Below are positions 34,787 to 42,796 of a stretch of DNA of 60,375 nt, in pieces. Position 1 is the stretch's first letter. Each line of letters opens with the position of its first letter. A program made the position numbers and the translations under genes. Location of the stretch: the NCBI GenBank assembly GCA_026417315.1, contig JAOADM010000002.1:4175-64549 (forward strand). Reading direction: 5' to 3'. The DNA is from Limisphaera sp. GTDB taxonomy: Bacteria; Verrucomicrobiota; Verrucomicrobiia; Limisphaerales; Limisphaeraceae. The notes under the pieces were generated by a model. The model did no database searches. It was not told the DNA's origin and saw only the letters and a list, made by a program, of their open reading frames with translations.

Positions 34787-34917
34787 GGGTTTCCCAGCCC
34801 TGGGGCGAAGAGTGCCCAAACACGGGCAAGCTTCGTCGTCCGGGCCGGCACAACCTGGCTGTCGCCGGCGTGGCGATCGAACGCTCATCCGATCGGCAGC
34901 CCGGAGGGTCCTCAACC

Positions 34918-34993
34918 GAGCCCGGAGGAGGGTTGGTAAATGCTATGAAACACCAAGTATGTTTCCGGGCTCAGAGGGGGCTTTTTCGTTTTT
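34918..34993 (+). terminator. Probable terminator/structured 3' end of the gsp operon
   Basis: Outer stem GAGCCCGG (34918-34925) with CCGGGCTC (34965-34972), an inner hairpin AAACA-ccaagta-TGTTT (34948-34964), then CTTTTTCGTTTTT (34981-34993). The T-tract begins nine bases past the stem, so termination is plausible but imperfect; a small RNA is an alternative. Confidence 0.4.
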
Positions 34994-35252
34994 GAGCCGC
35001 CGCTTCGACGATCCCGGGCCAATGCCCTTTTCCCTCTATCTTCCCCGAGCCGCAAACACCCGAAACTGCGCCGCGCTTTCCGCGGGGTTCAGAACCGAAA
35101 GCGCGTCGGACAGCGGACCCGCGGCGCCCAGGGTCCTGTCAGGGCGAACGCTGCGAGCGGCTATCGTCCAACGCAGCCGCTGCAGATTCATTTCCACCCA
35201 ACCCATCGAGGGTCGGAGAGGTTTCGGGCCTTCGGCGCCCCGTGGCTTCGCC
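34988..35252 (+). repeat. Dispersed non-coding repeat, copy 1
   Basis: Matches copy 2 (58419-58690, minus) over two blocks with the same order and spacing. Block one (34988-35082) holds CCCTTTTCCC and TGCGCCGCGCTTTC. Block two (35194-35252) holds CATCGAGGGTCGGAGAGG followed by CCTTCGGCGCCCCGTGG. The ~110 bases between are also alignable (AAAGCGC, GGAC.GCGG, CCAGGG, CCTGTC). It contains a 9-bp hairpin CGCGCTTTC/GAAAGCGCG near 35072-35105. Confidence 0.6.
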
Positions 35253-35500
35253 CGCGTGATCCATGAGTTGGGCATCACGATGTTGGCCACGGGGGGAGGC
35301 GCCGGACGGCGTGGGCCTTGCCTGTCTCAGCGTTCTGAGGGGCAATCCTCGAGTCCAACGCCATCCAAATCGAGTCCAGCTGAACGCCCCACGACCCGGA
35401 TATGTTTTGTGCCTTCGGCCCGTGGCGTGTCCGCCGCATCGGGGCGGGCATTCATCAGCCCAGGGTAACCCCCCGGGTGACCGGATACGGCAATTGACCC

Positions 35501-35578
35501 CGCCCTGAAGGGGCCGAATTTGGTGCAGGCACGCCCGGCCCTCGCGATGGGGTCGCGGGTGACGCCCCCTTCAGGGCG
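35501..35578. repeat. 13-bp inverted repeat
   Basis: CGCCCTGAAGGGG (35501-35513) and its exact reverse complement CCCCTTCAGGGCG (35566-35578), 52 bases apart; each arm is also a small imperfect palindrome. Typical of palindromic intergenic elements. Confidence 0.6.
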
Positions 35579-35602
35579 CACTCGGTTTTGCGGGCCGGTT
35601 TG

Positions 35603-35619
35603 CCGGGGCGTTGCCCCGG
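35603..35619. repeat. Palindrome CCGGGGC-GTT-GCCCCGG
   Basis: Perfect 7-bp stem with a GTT loop. Same loop and stem composition as at 58281-58299 and 58313-58325. Confidence 0.6.
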
Positions 35620-35694
35620 GGCTATCGAGTTGAATGCGCCTGCAGCACGTGCACTGGCCCGCGCGATCAAATGGATAATGGAGGGTGGATTTCC

Positions 35695-35786
35695 GTGTTT
35701 GAGCCTTGAATGCAAGAATCCCGGCGGACGCCCTTTTCCCACGGCTTTTCCCACCGATGAGGCCCGACCTTGCGCCGGGCTTTCGG
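35695..35786 (+). repeat. Partial second copy of repeat block one
   Basis: Aligns with 34988-35082 (by eye roughly 70% identity): GTGTTTGAGCC, AATCCCGG, ACGCCCTTTTCCC, TGCGCCGGGCTTTC. It is closer still to copy 2 at 58.6 kb in the segment GAATGCAAG.AT.CCCGG. Block two is absent here. Confidence 0.55.
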
Positions 35787-35837
35787 AGGTGCCCAGAAGC
35801 TGCAACGCAGGGGCTCGGGTCAAGTTCCGGGCGGCCC

Positions 35838-35865
35838 TTGCACTGGTTTCCGGCCGGAGTAGGGT
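35838..35865 (+). promoter_or_regulatory. Promoter of the CPXCG gene, leaderless layout
   Basis: TTGCAC (35838-35843), 16-bp spacer, TAGGGT (35860-35865). The start ATG at 35871 is five bases after the -10, so the transcript should begin at or next to it. Confidence 0.5.
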
Positions 35866-35870
35866 GAGTC

Positions 35871-36050
35871 ATGGAAGTCTCTCAGACCATCGTTTGTCCG
35901 CACTGCGGCCAAAAGTTCGACCTGGTCATCGACACCAGCGAAGGATTCCAGCGCTTCGACACCGATTGCGAAGTGTGCTGTCGGCCCCTGGAGATCGTGG
36001 TGGAATGCGAACCCGGACTGATCATCAGTCTGGACGTCGTCCCCCAATGA
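35871..36050 (+). CDS. CPXCG-motif cysteine-rich small protein
   Basis: 59 residues. Zinc-ribbon with VCPHCG near the N-terminus and DCEVCCRP about 24 residues later, then hydrophobic strands, matching the Cys_rich_CPXG (PF14255) family in length and layout. Function of the family unknown. Too short to be found by length alone, but codon use and family match make it secure. Followed by the TMEM14-like gene after 16 bases. Confidence 0.88.
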   Translation: MEVSQTIVCPHCGQKFDLVIDTSEGFQRFDTDCEVCCRPLEIVVECEPGLIISLDVVPQ

Positions 36051-36066
36051 CGTACAGTCGGCGGGG

Positions 36067-36360
36067 ATGACACCGGACAAAGTGCTTTGGGTTTACATCG
36101 TGTTGTTGGTGGTGGGCGGGCTGATTGGCTGGCTCAAGGCAGGCAGCAAGATCTCGCTGGTGGTATCGGTGGTGTTTGCCGCGGCGCTGAGCGCCTGCGC
36201 GATGGGCTGGGTGCAGTTGCCGTGGGGGGCGGATCTGTTGCTGGTTTGCCTGCTGCTGCTGTTCGCGTGGCGGCTGCTCAAAAGCAAGCAGTTCATGCCC
36301 TCGGGGCTGATGCTGACGCTCACCGTCGTGGCTCTGGCCCTGCGGCACTGGCGTTGGTAG
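36067..36360 (+). CDS. TMEM14-family small membrane protein
   Basis: 97 residues with three or four hydrophobic helices (VLWVYIVLLVVGGLIGWLKAGS, ISLVVSVVFAAALSACAMGW, LLLVCLLLLFAWRLLKS, LMLTLTVVALAL) and the Tmemb_14 feature GWLKAGSKISL plus FMPSGLM. Eukaryotic members help porphyrin or fatty-acid export from organelles; bacterial roles are unknown. Likely cotranscribed with the CPXCG gene. Confidence 0.85.
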   Translation: MTPDKVLWVYIVLLVVGGLIGWLKAGSKISLVVSVVFAAALSACAMGWVQLPWGADLLLVCLLLLFAWRLLKSKQFMPSGLMLTLTVVALALRHWRW

Positions 36361-36814
36361 GGCTGCTTTGCTGCAGCGGGGGATCCGTCCGGTTTGGGGG
36401 CCGGGGTTCGTGCATGGACCCGAGACGCTTGATTGCCCGGGAATCGCCCGCCTGCGCTTTGCACGAGGGCGCCTCGCGGGTACCGAGGCGGCAACTCATG
36501 GCGCGGCATGAACCCTTCCCGGGCCGGGCGACCTGATCTTTGTTCGGATCGCCGGGCTCATGGCCCGGATGGATCCGCGGTCGCCAACCGGAGACACCCT
36601 CCTTGCAGGTTCAGCGATCTGCCGGATGAGCCGCGGATGCTCGTGGGGCGGTGCGCCGTGCTCCCGGGCGGTTGGGTGCAGCGAGGAACCCGTCCTGCGA
36701 GAAACGAGTGGGGAAAGTCCCCGATCGGTAACAAGCCATGCCCCGGACTCACCCTTCCCCATGGCCCATCAGGCGCGGGCGCGTTTCGTAAAGGCGCGCC
36801 ACGGGGCAACGGCC
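36361..36814. other. Convergent intergenic region, nothing recognised
   Basis: 454 bases between the TMEM14 and metX stops. Contains small hairpins (CCGGGC/GCCCGG; GGGGA/TCCCC) but no recognisable RNA gene. Confidence 0.4.
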
Positions 36815-37966
36815 TCACCCGCGCAATTCCTGTTGCAGATGGGGGGTGTAGAGCCGGGGCTCCAGCAGGAACGAGTCGTGCCCCTTCTCCGAGTGCACGG
36901 TGATCCAGATGCACGGCACGTGGGCCCGTTTGAGCAGTTGCACCAGCTTTTCCTGCTCGGACCTCGGAAAGGAGAGGTCCGAGTCGATGCTGAAAACCAG
37001 GTATTTCTGACTGCGACAGCGCTCAAAGGCGCTGGGCAGGTCGGCTGCACCGGCCTCGGCCGCCAGATCGAACCATTGCCACGCATCGAGACTGCGCAGA
37101 TAGGTGTTGGCGTCGAAGCGCTTCACGAACTTGAGCCCCTGATGGAGCATGTACGACTCCACCGGGTGGTTCATTTCGTACCACCCGTGGGGGGGCTTGT
37201 GGGGGACGACCTCGCTCCGGGCGCGTTCGCTGAGCATCTCCAGAGAGACGAAGGTCTTGTGGGCGATGCGCCGGGCCAGGGCCAGTCCGGTTTCGGGCGG
37301 CGGTCCGTCGTAGTAGTTGCCACCACGAAAGTTCGGGTCGCTCTCGATGGCGGTGATCTGCTCGAAGTTGATGATGCGGTGGTAGATGGTGGTCTCCGGC
37401 CCGGTGCCGATGGGCACCACGATGCGGACGCGGTCGGCATAGCGGGTCGCCAGGGTCAGGGCGAGGAATCCGCCGATGGAGGCTCCGATCACAGCGTGCA
37501 ACTGGCGCACGCCCAGCTCGTCCAGAAGGCGCATCTGCGAGTCCACAATGTCGCACATGCGCAGCACGGGGAAATCGGCGGCCCATCGCCGGCCGGTTTT
37601 TGGGTTGATGGACGCCGGGCCGGTGGAACCGTAGCAGCCTCCGAGATAGTTCACGCACAGCACGCAGAACAACCGCGTATCCAGGGCCTTGCCCGGTCCG
37701 ATGAAGGCGTCCCACCAGCCAATGTGGTTCTCTTCCGTCCACCGCCCGTCCACACCGGGCACCTCCGGATTGTACCCGGCGGCGTGTTGGCTGCCGGTCA
37801 TGGCGTGAAAGAGGAGGATCACGTTCGACCGGTCGGAGTTCATCTTGCCGTACATCTCGTAGGCAAGGGTGAAATCGTCCAGTTCCCCGCCCACGCGCAG
37901 TCGCAGCGGATGCTTGCGGTCGCGGAATCGGATGAACCGGGTTTGGACTCTGGGCAGTTTTTGCAT
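36815..37966 (-). CDS. metX: Homoserine O-acyltransferase (MetX)
   Basis: 383 residues. Alpha/beta-hydrolase fold with ILLFHAMTGSQHAAG, NYLGGCYGSTGPASINP and the nucleophile elbow AVIGASIGGF (S163); the catalytic Asp is in FSIDSDLSFP and His in SEKGHDSFL. Acetylates (or succinylates) homoserine, giving the substrate of the upstream metY product. Lies 86 bases downstream of metY on the same strand with no promoter seen between, so the two form a metY-metX operon. Confidence 0.95.
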   Translation of the reverse strand: MQKLPRVQTRFIRFRDRKHPLRLRVGGELDDFTLAYEMYGKMNSDRSNVILLFHAMTGSQHAAGYNPEVPGVDGRWTEENHIGWWDAFIGPGKALDTRLFCVLCVNYLGGCYGSTGPASINPKTGRRWAADFPVLRMCDIVDSQMRLLDELGVRQLHAVIGASIGGFLALTLATRYADRVRIVVPIGTGPETTIYHRIINFEQITAIESDPNFRGGNYYDGPPPETGLALARRIAHKTFVSLEMLSERARSEVVPHKPPHGWYEMNHPVESYMLHQGLKFVKRFDANTYLRSLDAWQWFDLAAEAGAADLPSAFERCRSQKYLVFSIDSDLSFPRSEQEKLVQLLKRAHVPCIWITVHSEKGHDSFLLEPRLYTPHLQQELRG

Positions 37967-38052
37967 GGCCAGGGAACGCCGGCCTCCCGGGGTCCCGAGG
38001 CTTCACCCGGCAGACGAGCCGGGGTGGCGCGGGCTCCCCTTGGGAGCGCGGC

Positions 38053-39342
38053 TCAGGCCGCGGAGCGGGTCAGGGCTTGATCGAGGTCTTCCAGGATATC
38101 GTCGATGTGTTCCAGTCCCACACACAGTCGAACCAGATCGGGCGTGATACCGCCGGCCCGTTGTTGTTCCTCGGTCAATTGGGAATGGGTGGTCGTGGCC
38201 GGATGAATCGCCAACGACTTGGCGTCTCCCATGTTGGCCAGGTGCGAGAACAACTTCAGGGAATCGATGAATCTCTGGCCGGCCTCGCGGCCACCCTTGA
38301 TCCCGAAGACGACCACCGCCCCGCCCTTGCCCCGCAGGTACTTCTGGTTTCGCCCGTACTCGGGGTCCTCGGGCAGGCCCGGGTAGCGCACCCAGCTGAC
38401 ACGCGGATGTTCTTTGAGCCACCGAGCCACGGCCAGCGCGTTGGCGCAATGCCGTTCCATGCGCAGGGGCAGCGTCTCGATGCCCTGCAAGAACATCCAA
38501 CTGTTGTCGGGAGAGATGCAAGCCCCCAGGTTGCGCAGCGGCACGGTGCGCATGCGGAGGATGTAGGCCAGCGGCCGCAGGGGGTCCGGCAGGTCCAGGC
38601 CCCAGCGCAAGCCGTGATAACTGGTGTCGGGCGTGGTGTAGAGGGGATGCTTGCCGGCGGCCCAGGGAAAGCGGCCGCCGTCCACCACCACCCCGCCGAT
38701 TCCCACGCCGTGTCCGCCCAGCCATTTGGTGAGTGAATGGACGACGATGTCCGCGCCGAAATCGAGCGGACGGGTCAGATACGGGGTGCTGGCGGTCGAA
38801 TCCACGATCAATGGCAGGCCGTGCGCGTGTGCGATCTCGGCCACCGCTTCCAGGTCGGTGACGTCCAGGGCGGGATTCGAGAGGGTCTCGCAGAACAGGG
38901 CCCGGGTGCGGGCGTCGATGGCCGCGGCGAAGTTTTCCGGCCGGGTCGAGTCCACGAACTTCACGGTAATGCCCAGGGTGGGGAGGATGTCGTTGAACAT
39001 TGTGTAGGTGCCGCCGTAGAGGTTGCGGGCCGACACGATGTTGTCGCCTGCCTGGGCCAGGTTGATGATCGAATAGAATACGGCGCTGGTGCCGGAGGCC
39101 AGGGCAAGGCCGCCCAATTCGGGGGCTCCCTCCAACAAGGCCATCCGCTTCTCCAACACCTCGGTGGTTGGATTCATGATCCGGGTGTAGATGTTGCCCA
39201 GTTCCTTGAGGGCAAACAGGTTGGCCGCGTGTTCGGTGCTCTTGAACACGTACGACGAGGTGCGATGCACCGGGACACCCCGGGCCAGCGTCACCGGATC
39301 CGGCTGCGTACCCCCGTGCAGGCAAAGCGTTTCCAGCTTCAT
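38053..39342 (-). CDS. metY: O-acetylhomoserine aminocarboxypropyltransferase (sulfhydrylase)
   Basis: 429 residues. PLP-dependent Cys/Met-metabolism family. Begins KLETLCLHGG, has NPTTEVLEKRMALLEG, ASGTSAVFYSI, and the PLP lysine K206 in HSLTKWLGGHG. The ~430-residue length fits O-acetylhomoserine sulfhydrylase rather than cystathionine synthase. Direct sulfhydrylation to homocysteine. Strong TTGCCT-17-TAAGCT promoter, with a perfect 16-bp palindrome upstream. Operon with metX. Confidence 0.95.
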   Translation of the reverse strand: MKLETLCLHGGTQPDPVTLARGVPVHRTSSYVFKSTEHAANLFALKELGNIYTRIMNPTTEVLEKRMALLEGAPELGGLALASGTSAVFYSIINLAQAGDNIVSARNLYGGTYTMFNDILPTLGITVKFVDSTRPENFAAAIDARTRALFCETLSNPALDVTDLEAVAEIAHAHGLPLIVDSTASTPYLTRPLDFGADIVVHSLTKWLGGHGVGIGGVVVDGGRFPWAAGKHPLYTTPDTSYHGLRWGLDLPDPLRPLAYILRMRTVPLRNLGACISPDNSWMFLQGIETLPLRMERHCANALAVARWLKEHPRVSWVRYPGLPEDPEYGRNQKYLRGKGGAVVVFGIKGGREAGQRFIDSLKLFSHLANMGDAKSLAIHPATTTHSQLTEEQQRAGGITPDLVRLCVGLEHIDDILEDLDQALTRSAA

Positions 39343-39351
39343 AGGGGCCGC

Positions 39352-39380
39352 AGCTTACTCAAACCCAGGATGGCAGGCAA
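39352..39380 (-). promoter_or_regulatory. metY promoter with very short leader
   Basis: Minus strand TTGCCT (39380-39375), 17-bp spacer, TAAGCT (39357-39352), then nine bases to the ATG at 39342. Transcription is predicted to begin one to three bases before the start codon. Confidence 0.55.
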
Positions 39381-39406
39381 CGTCCCCCGAGCCGGTGCAG
39401 TGGGAA

Positions 39407-39422
39407 GCGCTTTGCAAAGCGC
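39407..39422. promoter_or_regulatory. 16-bp perfect palindrome upstream of metY (candidate operator)
   Basis: GCGCTTTGCAAAGCGC, centred about 35 bases upstream of the -35 hexamer. Its place and two-fold symmetry suit a dimeric regulator of methionine synthesis. No SAM riboswitch core was found between it and metY. Confidence 0.4.
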
Positions 39423-39622
39423 CTGTCCGGCCCCCTCCCGCGGCCCCGTCCAACAGAGAGTGTCGCGGCCGGCTGCCGGCCCGGCCCGGTTGGCTCGTGC
39501 CGGGCTGCGAGGACCGTGCCGGGTTCGGAGTGGGTTGGAATCGGGGCAGCAGCGGCAACCGACTCCTGCCCGTCCTTGCGCGCCCGCGTTTGCGAATCCC
39601 ACCCCTTGCCTGGCGAGGGGGC

Positions 39623-41191
39623 TCAGGGCGGTGTCAGCGCCGGTGAGGCTGGCGCGTTGGTGCCCGTGGCCGCCGGGGCATTCGTGGCAGGCGCCGTGGG
39701 TGCGGCTGCCGTTTCGGCGGGCAGGTTCAGCTTCGTACGCAAGACGGCCCGCTCCTCTGCGGAGAAGGGACTTTCCCGGGGGTCCAGCAGGCGGCGAAGG
39801 ACTTCGCCGGCGATCTCCTCGAAGGGCGGCAACCCGATGCGCGCCTCCGAGCCCTTGATTTTGCTCATGTACGAGTCGTAGACGAGTCGCGCCAGCCGCT
39901 GATAGGCGTAGGCCTCGTCGTCCAAATCGAGGATCAACCGGGCATAGGCGTGCGCAAGCATGCCCTCCAAGTGGGCCTTCACCCGGATGCGATCGGTTTC
40001 GCCGACGTCCTCGGTGACACGGGCCACGGCGTACTGGTCCAGCGTAACATTGCGCGGGACAGAGTCCGGTTGTCCCTCGAAGAGCGGTTTGTCGGGGTAC
40101 AGCCGGGCCAGGTATTGGAACCATTGGTTGGCCTCGGTCTGCCGACCGGCCGTGTACAAGAAATACACCGCGTCGCGCAGAAAATTCCGGTGCGCGATCC
40201 GGATGTTTTCCCGGTTGGCCGGGTCCTCCTCCATGGCCTTTTCGTACGCGTAATTGACCTTGGGGATGATGTCGAGGTTCGGACCGAATTCGAACCGACG
40301 GTTGATGTAGTCCGGGATGAGGCGGCCCCGGTGGAAGCTCATGAGCATGGACTGAAAGATCACGCGGCGCAGACGAATCAGATCGTTGGTGTTGACCCGT
40401 CGCAGGTTTTTTTCCGCCACGTCCAGTCCCTTGGCGGCCCAATAGATGGCATGGGCTTCCGGCAGGCGCCATTCCAGCGGACCGAATTCCTCGTCCACGC
40501 GTTTGAGGAAGGCGGGATCCATCTTGTACTTCTCGGTCAGCAACCGGACCCGCTCGCGATCCTCCTCGGTTTGGGGATTCAGCAGCGCATCGAAGTTGGG
40601 CCGCTCCATGCCGAAGATCTGGCTCATTTCATTGGCCCACTGCTGTTTGTAATACATGTGGGCGTCGTCAAGGATGTGACCCATCTTGTGCTGAAAGATC
40701 CAGGCGAGCTCGCGGTAGAGGAGCGGTTCGTAAGGGTTGTACTTGAGGGCCTCGTCCCGGAGCAGTTCGAGCCCCGCCTTGACCCAGCGCCAGCGGTCGG
40801 GATACACGCCGAACTCGGTTTCTTTGAACTTTACCGAGATGTTGTAGGCCATGTTCCACGCCTGCACGGCCCAGACCTGCACAAAGTGAGGTTCCAGCTT
40901 GGTGATCCAGTCGGCCAGCTGTTTCATTTCAAAAAACTTGTCCTGGTCCTGCAGCTCCATCATCCGGACCCAGAGCAGGTTGGAAATCAGGCCCCGGAAG
41001 CCCCCGAGGGCCACGGTGGTGAACGCGAGCAGGGGCGGTGCATTCTGCAGAGGTTCGGTGCGCGTCAGCCCCAGACGGTCGCGGTCCAGGTTCATGGACC
41101 GCTCCACCTGGGCCACGCCGGTCCACAGCAATGCCGCCACCAACAGGAGCGCGACCTTTTTCCAGCGCGAGGGCATGCCGTCGGTTCTCAT
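39623..41191 (-). CDS. Uncharacterised membrane-anchored helical protein of an ABC cassette
   Basis: 522 residues from ATG 41191 (an ATG at 41176 is possible). One N-terminal membrane helix (KKVALLLVAALLWTGVAQVE), then an almost all-helical extracytoplasmic body with TPR-like pairs (for example FLRDAVYFLYTAGRQTEANQWFQYLARLYPDKPLF) and Trp/Tyr-rich helices (LEPHFVQVWAVQAWNMAYNISV). The C-terminus is Ala/Pro/Thr-rich. No family recognised. It sits 100 bases after an ABC permease on the same strand, so it probably works with that transporter. Confidence 0.75.
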   Translation of the reverse strand: MRTDGMPSRWKKVALLLVAALLWTGVAQVERSMNLDRDRLGLTRTEPLQNAPPLLAFTTVALGGFRGLISNLLWVRMMELQDQDKFFEMKQLADWITKLEPHFVQVWAVQAWNMAYNISVKFKETEFGVYPDRWRWVKAGLELLRDEALKYNPYEPLLYRELAWIFQHKMGHILDDAHMYYKQQWANEMSQIFGMERPNFDALLNPQTEEDRERVRLLTEKYKMDPAFLKRVDEEFGPLEWRLPEAHAIYWAAKGLDVAEKNLRRVNTNDLIRLRRVIFQSMLMSFHRGRLIPDYINRRFEFGPNLDIIPKVNYAYEKAMEEDPANRENIRIAHRNFLRDAVYFLYTAGRQTEANQWFQYLARLYPDKPLFEGQPDSVPRNVTLDQYAVARVTEDVGETDRIRVKAHLEGMLAHAYARLILDLDDEAYAYQRLARLVYDSYMSKIKGSEARIGLPPFEEIAGEVLRRLLDPRESPFSAEERAVLRTKLNLPAETAAAPTAPATNAPAATGTNAPASPALTPP

Positions 41192-41291
41192 GGGCACGGA
41201 CCGAGCATGGTTGAATCCGGGCCGGGCAGGGGCCGACGCCGGCCTGGCAGAGGCGCGCTTGCGCGCCGCGGCAGTGGAGGGAAGGCCGGAC

Positions 41292-42677
41292 TCATTGCAT
41301 CGGACTCGCGGTGGCCAGTTCCCTGCGGTGGAAGGCCCAGATGCCGGCGGCCGCAAACAGGCCACTGAGCAGAACCACAATCTGCCCCACCGCCCGGGCC
41401 AGCTCGGTCCACGGAACACTCCGGCCGGTGCTCAGGGCGTCGATGGGGGCAAAGCCCTTGGCCAGTTGGATCACCCACCAAAGCCCCTGGAACACCGGCA
41501 CCCCGATCTTGTCGATCCAGGTCTGCGAGGGGGCCTCGGCCTCGGCGTCCCACCCCAGCAGAGAGCCCTCGGTGATGACCGTGCGAATCGTCCCGCTGCT
41601 GAAGACCAGCACGAGCATGGCCAGCGAGGCGAAGGCCGCCACGGGGAAGGACAGAAAACTGGCCGCACTCAGACCCAGCGTGGCCAGCAGGATCATCCAG
41701 CAGAAAATGATCCCCAATCCCCGCAGGTAGTTCAGCAGAAACCCACCCTGCCAATAAAGCACTTCAATGCCGTCCTCCAGCGGAAACAGGAGGGTGACGT
41801 TGTTGGGATTGAAAAAGGCGATCGTCAAGACCCCTTTTTCGTCCATGAGATCGGGCGGGATCTCGAATTCGTGGAAGGTGTCGGGAGCCAGGCTCATGGG
41901 ATCGCTGCGCCATACCCGCGGTGTTTCCGGAACCCCCACCTGCCAGAGCCCGGTGAAGGTTCCGGTTTCGGAAGCGACGGCTGCGTTGAACTTGATGCGC
42001 AGGTGCATCGGCCGCCCCTGCACGAAGAGCCGTTGCAAGCCGAGGTCCACCTGCCAAATCTTGACGTAACCGGGCGGGACGATCTGGTACTCGGCCTTCA
42101 CCTGTTCCTCGATCTGCCGGCGCACCTCGGCCAGGTCCACTTTCAGGAGCGGTTGCTGTGCCAGCCGATCCCGCAGCCGCCGGTCGGTTTCCGCCGCGAT
42201 CTCATTGCGGAAGTCAGGTGGGCGCGCCGACCCGCGCGCGACCAGCACCTCCTTGAACAGCACGGCCTGTTGGTCGGCCGGCAACTTGCCCGCACGGTAG
42301 AGCAACAGGGCGTAGACACAGGCGCCGGCGAGGAGGAGGAGCACGCCGTTGAGCGTCACCAGCCCGAGCCATTTGCCCGTCCAGATCTTCCACCGCGCCA
42401 CCGGTTTCACCGCCACCAGTTGCATCTGGCACTCCTCAATGTCGCGGGCGAGCGTGCCACAGGCCAGCCACAGCGTGCACAATCCCAACAGCCCCGAGAT
42501 CGCGCTCAACGTGTAGGTCAGGAGAATTTGCGTAAATCCGCGGGCGGTCCCGTCATCTTTCAGGATCAAGGGCAGCCCCACCACGGAAGCCAGGAGCAAC
42601 ACGGTCACCACCCAGAACAGGCGGAAGCGGAAGGCGGCCTTCCACGTCAGCACGGCGATGGCCCAGACGGGTTTCAT
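41292..42677 (-). CDS. ABC-2-type transporter permease
   Basis: 461 residues. Membrane helices at the N-terminus (LFWVVTVLLLASVVGLPLIL, ILLTYTLSAISGLLGLCTLWLA) and in the C-terminal third (LGIIFCWMILLATLGLSAASFL, AAFASLAMLVLVFSSGTI, and a last helix before HRRELATASPMQ). Between them is a ~210-residue periplasmic domain with beta strands (GRPMHLRIKFNAAVASETGTF). ABC-2 exporters of this kind pair with the ATPase encoded just upstream. Substrate unknown. Confidence 0.87.
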   Translation of the reverse strand: MKPVWAIAVLTWKAAFRFRLFWVVTVLLLASVVGLPLILKDDGTARGFTQILLTYTLSAISGLLGLCTLWLACGTLARDIEECQMQLVAVKPVARWKIWTGKWLGLVTLNGVLLLLAGACVYALLLYRAGKLPADQQAVLFKEVLVARGSARPPDFRNEIAAETDRRLRDRLAQQPLLKVDLAEVRRQIEEQVKAEYQIVPPGYVKIWQVDLGLQRLFVQGRPMHLRIKFNAAVASETGTFTGLWQVGVPETPRVWRSDPMSLAPDTFHEFEIPPDLMDEKGVLTIAFFNPNNVTLLFPLEDGIEVLYWQGGFLLNYLRGLGIIFCWMILLATLGLSAASFLSFPVAAFASLAMLVLVFSSGTIRTVITEGSLLGWDAEAEAPSQTWIDKIGVPVFQGLWWVIQLAKGFAPIDALSTGRSVPWTELARAVGQIVVLLSGLFAAAGIWAFHRRELATASPMQ

Positions 42678-42796
42678 GCGACTCTGCGAACGTCAAGGTC
42701 CGACCGAGCCCGGCCGTGCGTGATCGGACCGGTTGCCACCGACGGCGCTGCTGCCCCCATGGTCTCCTTGCCACGCATCGACCCTCCGGCCGGTCT

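Larger units (their letters stand above)
34787..35837. other. Repeat-rich intergenic region
   Basis: 1.05 kb without a gene between the gsp operon and the zinc-ribbon gene. Holds the operon terminator, two copies of a dispersed repeat and several palindromes, entered separately. Confidence 0.6.

Noticed and set aside
36690-36760. RNase P RNA-like GGGGAAAGTCCCC
   Set aside because: Only the short GGAAAGTCC word matches; it forms a simple 5-bp hairpin and the rest of the conserved P4-P6 and 3' regions is absent before metX begins.
39343-39622. SAM or SAH riboswitch upstream of metY
   Set aside because: No SAM-I/II/III or SAH conserved core. Promoter placement leaves only a leader of a few bases.
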